Assembly (NCBI RefSeq): GCF_958298935.1
Contig: NC_084935.1
Location: 13,016,501 to 13,080,500 of the forward strand
Direction of reading: 5' to 3'
DNA from: Phragmites australis
Taxonomy: Eukaryota; Streptophyta; Magnoliopsida; Poales; Poaceae
Length of the DNA stretch: 64,000 nucleotides
This document shows, piece after piece, positions 60,738 to 64,000 of this stretch. The position numbers were made by a program, and so were the translations under genes. A model generated the notes under the pieces. The model was not told the DNA's origin. It worked only from the letters and a program-made list of their open reading frames with translations, and did no database searches. The stretch's first letter is position 1, and each line of letters opens with the position of its first letter.

Positions 60738-61456
60738 TGATCTTCCGAAAGGTAATATGATAAGTCAATTGGTGGAGCTTCGATGTTGATGATCCAAAGG
60801 CTACGAACAGAACAGATCAAGAACCCTCGCAACCACTACACCACTACTCCGTGGTTATTAACCGTGCCAAGACGCGGTTGACCTTGCCAAGAAGGTTTTT
60901 TCTGCAAGTGAATTGAGAACACAAGCAAGAACAAGTAGATGCAATCTGAATATTGCTAATTACCAATGAAGTGCTCGAGTTGGGGTTCAACAAACTGATA
61001 AACGGTGAAACTATCTAAAAATAATAATCTAAGCTAAACCTGAGCCTAAACTACGATGGCTACTGACTATATAGGAGGGACGTGGGGAGGTTGACCGAGG
61101 GTTGTGCAGCCATGGAAAGAGGCGTGAACAACCTGGACTCTGACTCCGACACGATTACAAGACCTAACAAGACCCAAAATGGTGGTTTAGCACCTTATTT
61201 ATTTGACTCTGACTAAACCATTAGGAATATTTGGTCGAGCTCATATCCATTGGAAAGAGCTCATCGTCAGCTTTCTAGAATATCCAATATTTCCTAAAAC
61301 GGACTTCGTATGAGAGAGTTATGCCCGTTTTATTGACGTGTTGTCCTGGAACTCGACAACAACCATGACCACGACTTCGACCATGGGTAAAGCTCAGCCT
61401 CGAGTATGAGTAGACTTGGCCTTAGAGGGGCGATATCCGGGTAAGGTTGTGGTGCT
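60738..61456 (-). mobile_element. Gypsy copy B, 3' LTR (minus orientation)
   Basis: 719 bp homologous to 3020-3740. The left end is tgatcttccg. The right end is ggttgtggtgct, where the LTR start TG on the minus strand has become AG. On the minus strand it is preceded by 'aagaatgaggggagaag', a good polypurine tract. A TATA-like 'ctatatag' lies near 61065. Confidence 0.75.
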
Positions 61457-64000
61457 TCTCCCCTCATTCTTAAGTAATAAAACATCATAAGAATTTAGTA
61501 GTAACCCATCCAAGGAAGCATGAACAACGAGTTCACCTGGTGGTCTAATTGCTGTGCATGTGCTCTTGTAATTAGACCTTGTATGATTTGAGGAATATTA
61601 GTAGTATTGATCGTATCTGTAGGAGCCATGGGCTCATCATCCTCCTCCTCTTGAATTGGAGTCATCATCGACTCAAGCTCATCTTCTTCTCCCAAATATG
61701 GCTTCAAACCTAAAATGTTAAAAATGGGACTAACCCAAAAATCTACAAGTAGGTCCAATTTGTATGCATTGTCATTGATTTTCTCAATTATCTTAAATGG
61801 TCCATCAGCTCTAGACATTAATTTTGATTTTCTTAGTTTTGGAAACCTATCATTCCTTAAATGCAACCAAAGTAAATCATTCGGTTCAAATTTTATTTCC
61901 TTCCTACCTTTACTTCCAGCAATTCTATACTTTTCAGTCATGCTCTGTATATTCTTTTTAGTGGTTTCATGCAACTTAAGAATAAATTCAGCACGTTTCT
62001 TAGCATCTAAATTAAGTCTTTCAAAAGTAGGCAAATGTAGTAAATCAATAGGAGCACGGTGATTAAATCCATACACTAACTGGAACGGAGTTACCTTGGT
62101 GGTGGAGTGTGCCGACCTGTTTTAAGCAAATTTAATAGATGGTAAACACTCTTCTCACATTCTTAAATTCTTCTTTAGAACTGTCTGTAACATGGTTGAT
62201 AATGTGCGGTTGACGACCTCTGTTTGACCATCAGTTTGGGGATGACACGTAGTAGAAAATAGCAGCTTCGTCCCCAATTTATTCCAAAAGTGACTCAAAA
62301 ACTTTGTGTCATAATCCGAGGCGACAATATTAGGCATTCAATGTAGTCGAATGATTTCTCTGAAAAACAAATCAGCTATGTTTGTAGCATCATTGCTCTT
62401 GTGATAAGGTATAAAATGTGCTATTTTAGAAACATGATCCACAATTACAAATATGATATCCCTCCCCTCATTGTACTAGACAGTCCTAAACAAAAATATA
62501 TAGAAATATCCTCCCATGGTGTACTATGAACCGGAAGAGACATATAAAGACCATGTGGATTTAAGTGAGACTTAGCTTTGTTGCAAGTGGTACAATGTAA
62601 AACATAGCACTCGATGTCACGTCTCACCTTTGGCAAAAAGAAGTGGGCAGCCATCATATCTTCAATATTCTTTGCTCCAAAATGTGTCATCAATCCTCCT
62701 CCATGCGCCTCCTATAACAACAAAAGATGAACAGAGCTAGCAGGAATGCATTGCTTGTTAGTACGATAGAGCAATCCTTCATTCGGCATATATTTATTCC
62801 ATGTCTTCCCTTCTTTATAATGTTCAAGCACTTTTTTAAAATCTAAATCAACAGCATATAAATCCTTAATGGTCTCTAAGCCAAAAATCTTATGATCAAG
62901 TTGAGATAACATGGTATAACGCCTAAAAAGTGCATCAGCAATTACATTGTTCTTTTCTTTCTTATGTTTTATGATATATGGAAACGATCAATAAATTCTA
63001 CCCATTTAGCATGTCGTTTATTCAGTACTTCTAATATGTTTCAGCGATTCATGATCAGAATGTATAACAAATTCTTTTGACCATAGATAATGTTGCCAAG
63101 TTTCAAGCACTCGAACTAAAGCATACAATTCTTTATCATAAGTGGAATAATTCAGACTTGGTCTACTTAATTTCTCATTGAAATAAGCAACAGGTTTACC
63201 TTCTTGAATTAGCACGCCTCCAATTTCAATCCCACTAGCATCATATTCTAGTTCAAAGGTCCTTGCAAAATCAGGGAGTTGGAGCAAAGGAGCATGGGTA
63301 AGTTTCTCTTTCAACAACTTAAATATTTCTTCTTATGCAGATCTCCATTTGAAAACCACTTCTTTCTTCATCAATTCATTCAATGGGGTAGAAATGATAC
63401 TGAAATCCCACACAAAGTGCCGATAGAAACCCGCAAGACCATAAAAACTTCTCACTAGAGTAATAATCTTAGAGGTTGGCTAGCTCTTTATGGCTTCAAT
63501 TTTTACTTTATCCACTTCTATTCCTTGTGGAGTATAACATAGCCAAGAAAAGAAACTCGATCCATGCAAAAGATGCACTTTTCGAGGTTATCGAACAAAT
63601 GTGCATATCTCAAAGCATTAAAAACAGCATGTAAATGATCAAAGTGTTGTTCTTGTGTCTTGCCGTTGTGTCTTGCCGTAAATCAAGATATCATCAAAGT
63701 ATACCACCAAAAGTCTACCAATAAAAGCACGTAAAACTTCATTCATCAATCGCATGAAAATACTATGTGCATTAATTAATCCAAAAGGCATTACTAACCA
63801 CTCATACAAGCTAAACTTAGTTTTAAAAGCAGTTTTTCATTCATCTCCAAGTTTCATCTTAATTTGGTGGTATCCACTTCACAAGTCAATTTTAATAAAA
63901 ATTATAGAACCACTCAACTCATCAAGTATATCATCTAACCTAGGGATAGGGTGACGATATTTTATAGTAATATTATTAATAGCTTTACAATCAACATACA
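61457..64000 (-). pseudogene. Gypsy copy B polyprotein: RT to integrase tail, broken, runs off the window
   Basis: Minus-strand blocks from the window edge inward: RT ([33 protein letters not shown] with stops, [12 protein letters not shown] holding the catalytic YFDD, about 63690); RNase H ([36 protein letters not shown], 63317-63018); integrase zinc finger 'CTTCNKAKSHLNPHG' (about 62590); core SDYDTKF and [12 protein letters not shown] (about 62310-62210); tail frame 62076-61495 with KINDNAYKLDLL and LKPYLGEEDELES. Frameshifts separate the blocks and in-frame stops occur in RT. A duplicated 'gtgtcttgccgt' near 63655-63677 adds an indel. Confidence 0.85.

Noticed and set aside
61715..62062. 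Plus-strand 115-codon frame (and its relative at 4005-4265)
   Set aside because: Antisense shadow of the gypsy integrase tail, which is the recognised coding strand.

Overview
This is a plant nuclear window, almost certainly from a grass. The evidence is the spliced genes with GT-AG introns, the closeness of the kinase gene to rice IRE1, and the mix of grass-type mobile elements: Ty3/gypsy elements with 3-kb LTRs, Tat-type elements with antisense ORFs, CACTA elements, plant L1-type LINEs and MITEs. No prokaryotic, organellar or viral gene cluster was seen. I could not fix the species from the sequence alone.

Layout. 1-13.6 kb is nested repeats: the end of a gypsy chromovirus and its LTR, a reverse gypsy copy (A) split by a solo LTR, a decayed copia gag, a CACTA terminus, a small Mutator-type MITE with a perfect 9-bp target duplication, a 222-bp tandem duplication and a possible Helitron end. 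13.9-15.5 kb is a broken SDG40-like SET-domain methyltransferase gene, cut by the 3' end of a LINE. 17.3-31.2 kb is the genic island: IRE1 (minus, 7 exons, 925 aa) and a mitochondrial-looking J-domain protein (plus, 6 exons, 255 aa) are divergently arranged with a LINE fragment between them. They are followed by the remains of a two-domain fibrillin (PAP12/FBN10 type) that lacks its 5' and middle exons. 31.3-50.8 kb is a stack of retroelements: LINE fragment, a minus-strand Tat-type gypsy with antisense ORF and 110-bp minisatellite, a plus-strand Tekay/RIRE3-like gypsy nested in it, a third gypsy, and a LINE joined to it at a double truncation. 51.5-54.2 kb is a complete nine-exon FGGY sugar kinase (XK1/D-ribulokinase type, 481 aa) with a predicted GC-AG first intron. 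54.2-60.7 kb is CACTA-derived, including one element with recognisable ends and a TTT target duplication, a transposase-tail relic and a 44-bp minisatellite. 60.7-64 kb is a second copy (B) of the gypsy seen at 3-6.7 kb, running off the window.

The real genes do unrelated housekeeping jobs: ER stress sensing, co-chaperone work, and plastid sugar phosphorylation. They do not form a pathway cluster. The exon chains of IRE1, the J-protein and XK1 were assembled by hand; each joins in frame at every splice site and ends at a stop, which is strong internal support. The most informative biology beyond the genes is the order of nested insertions and deletions, several of which can be resolved to the base. 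I found no convincing new biological system.
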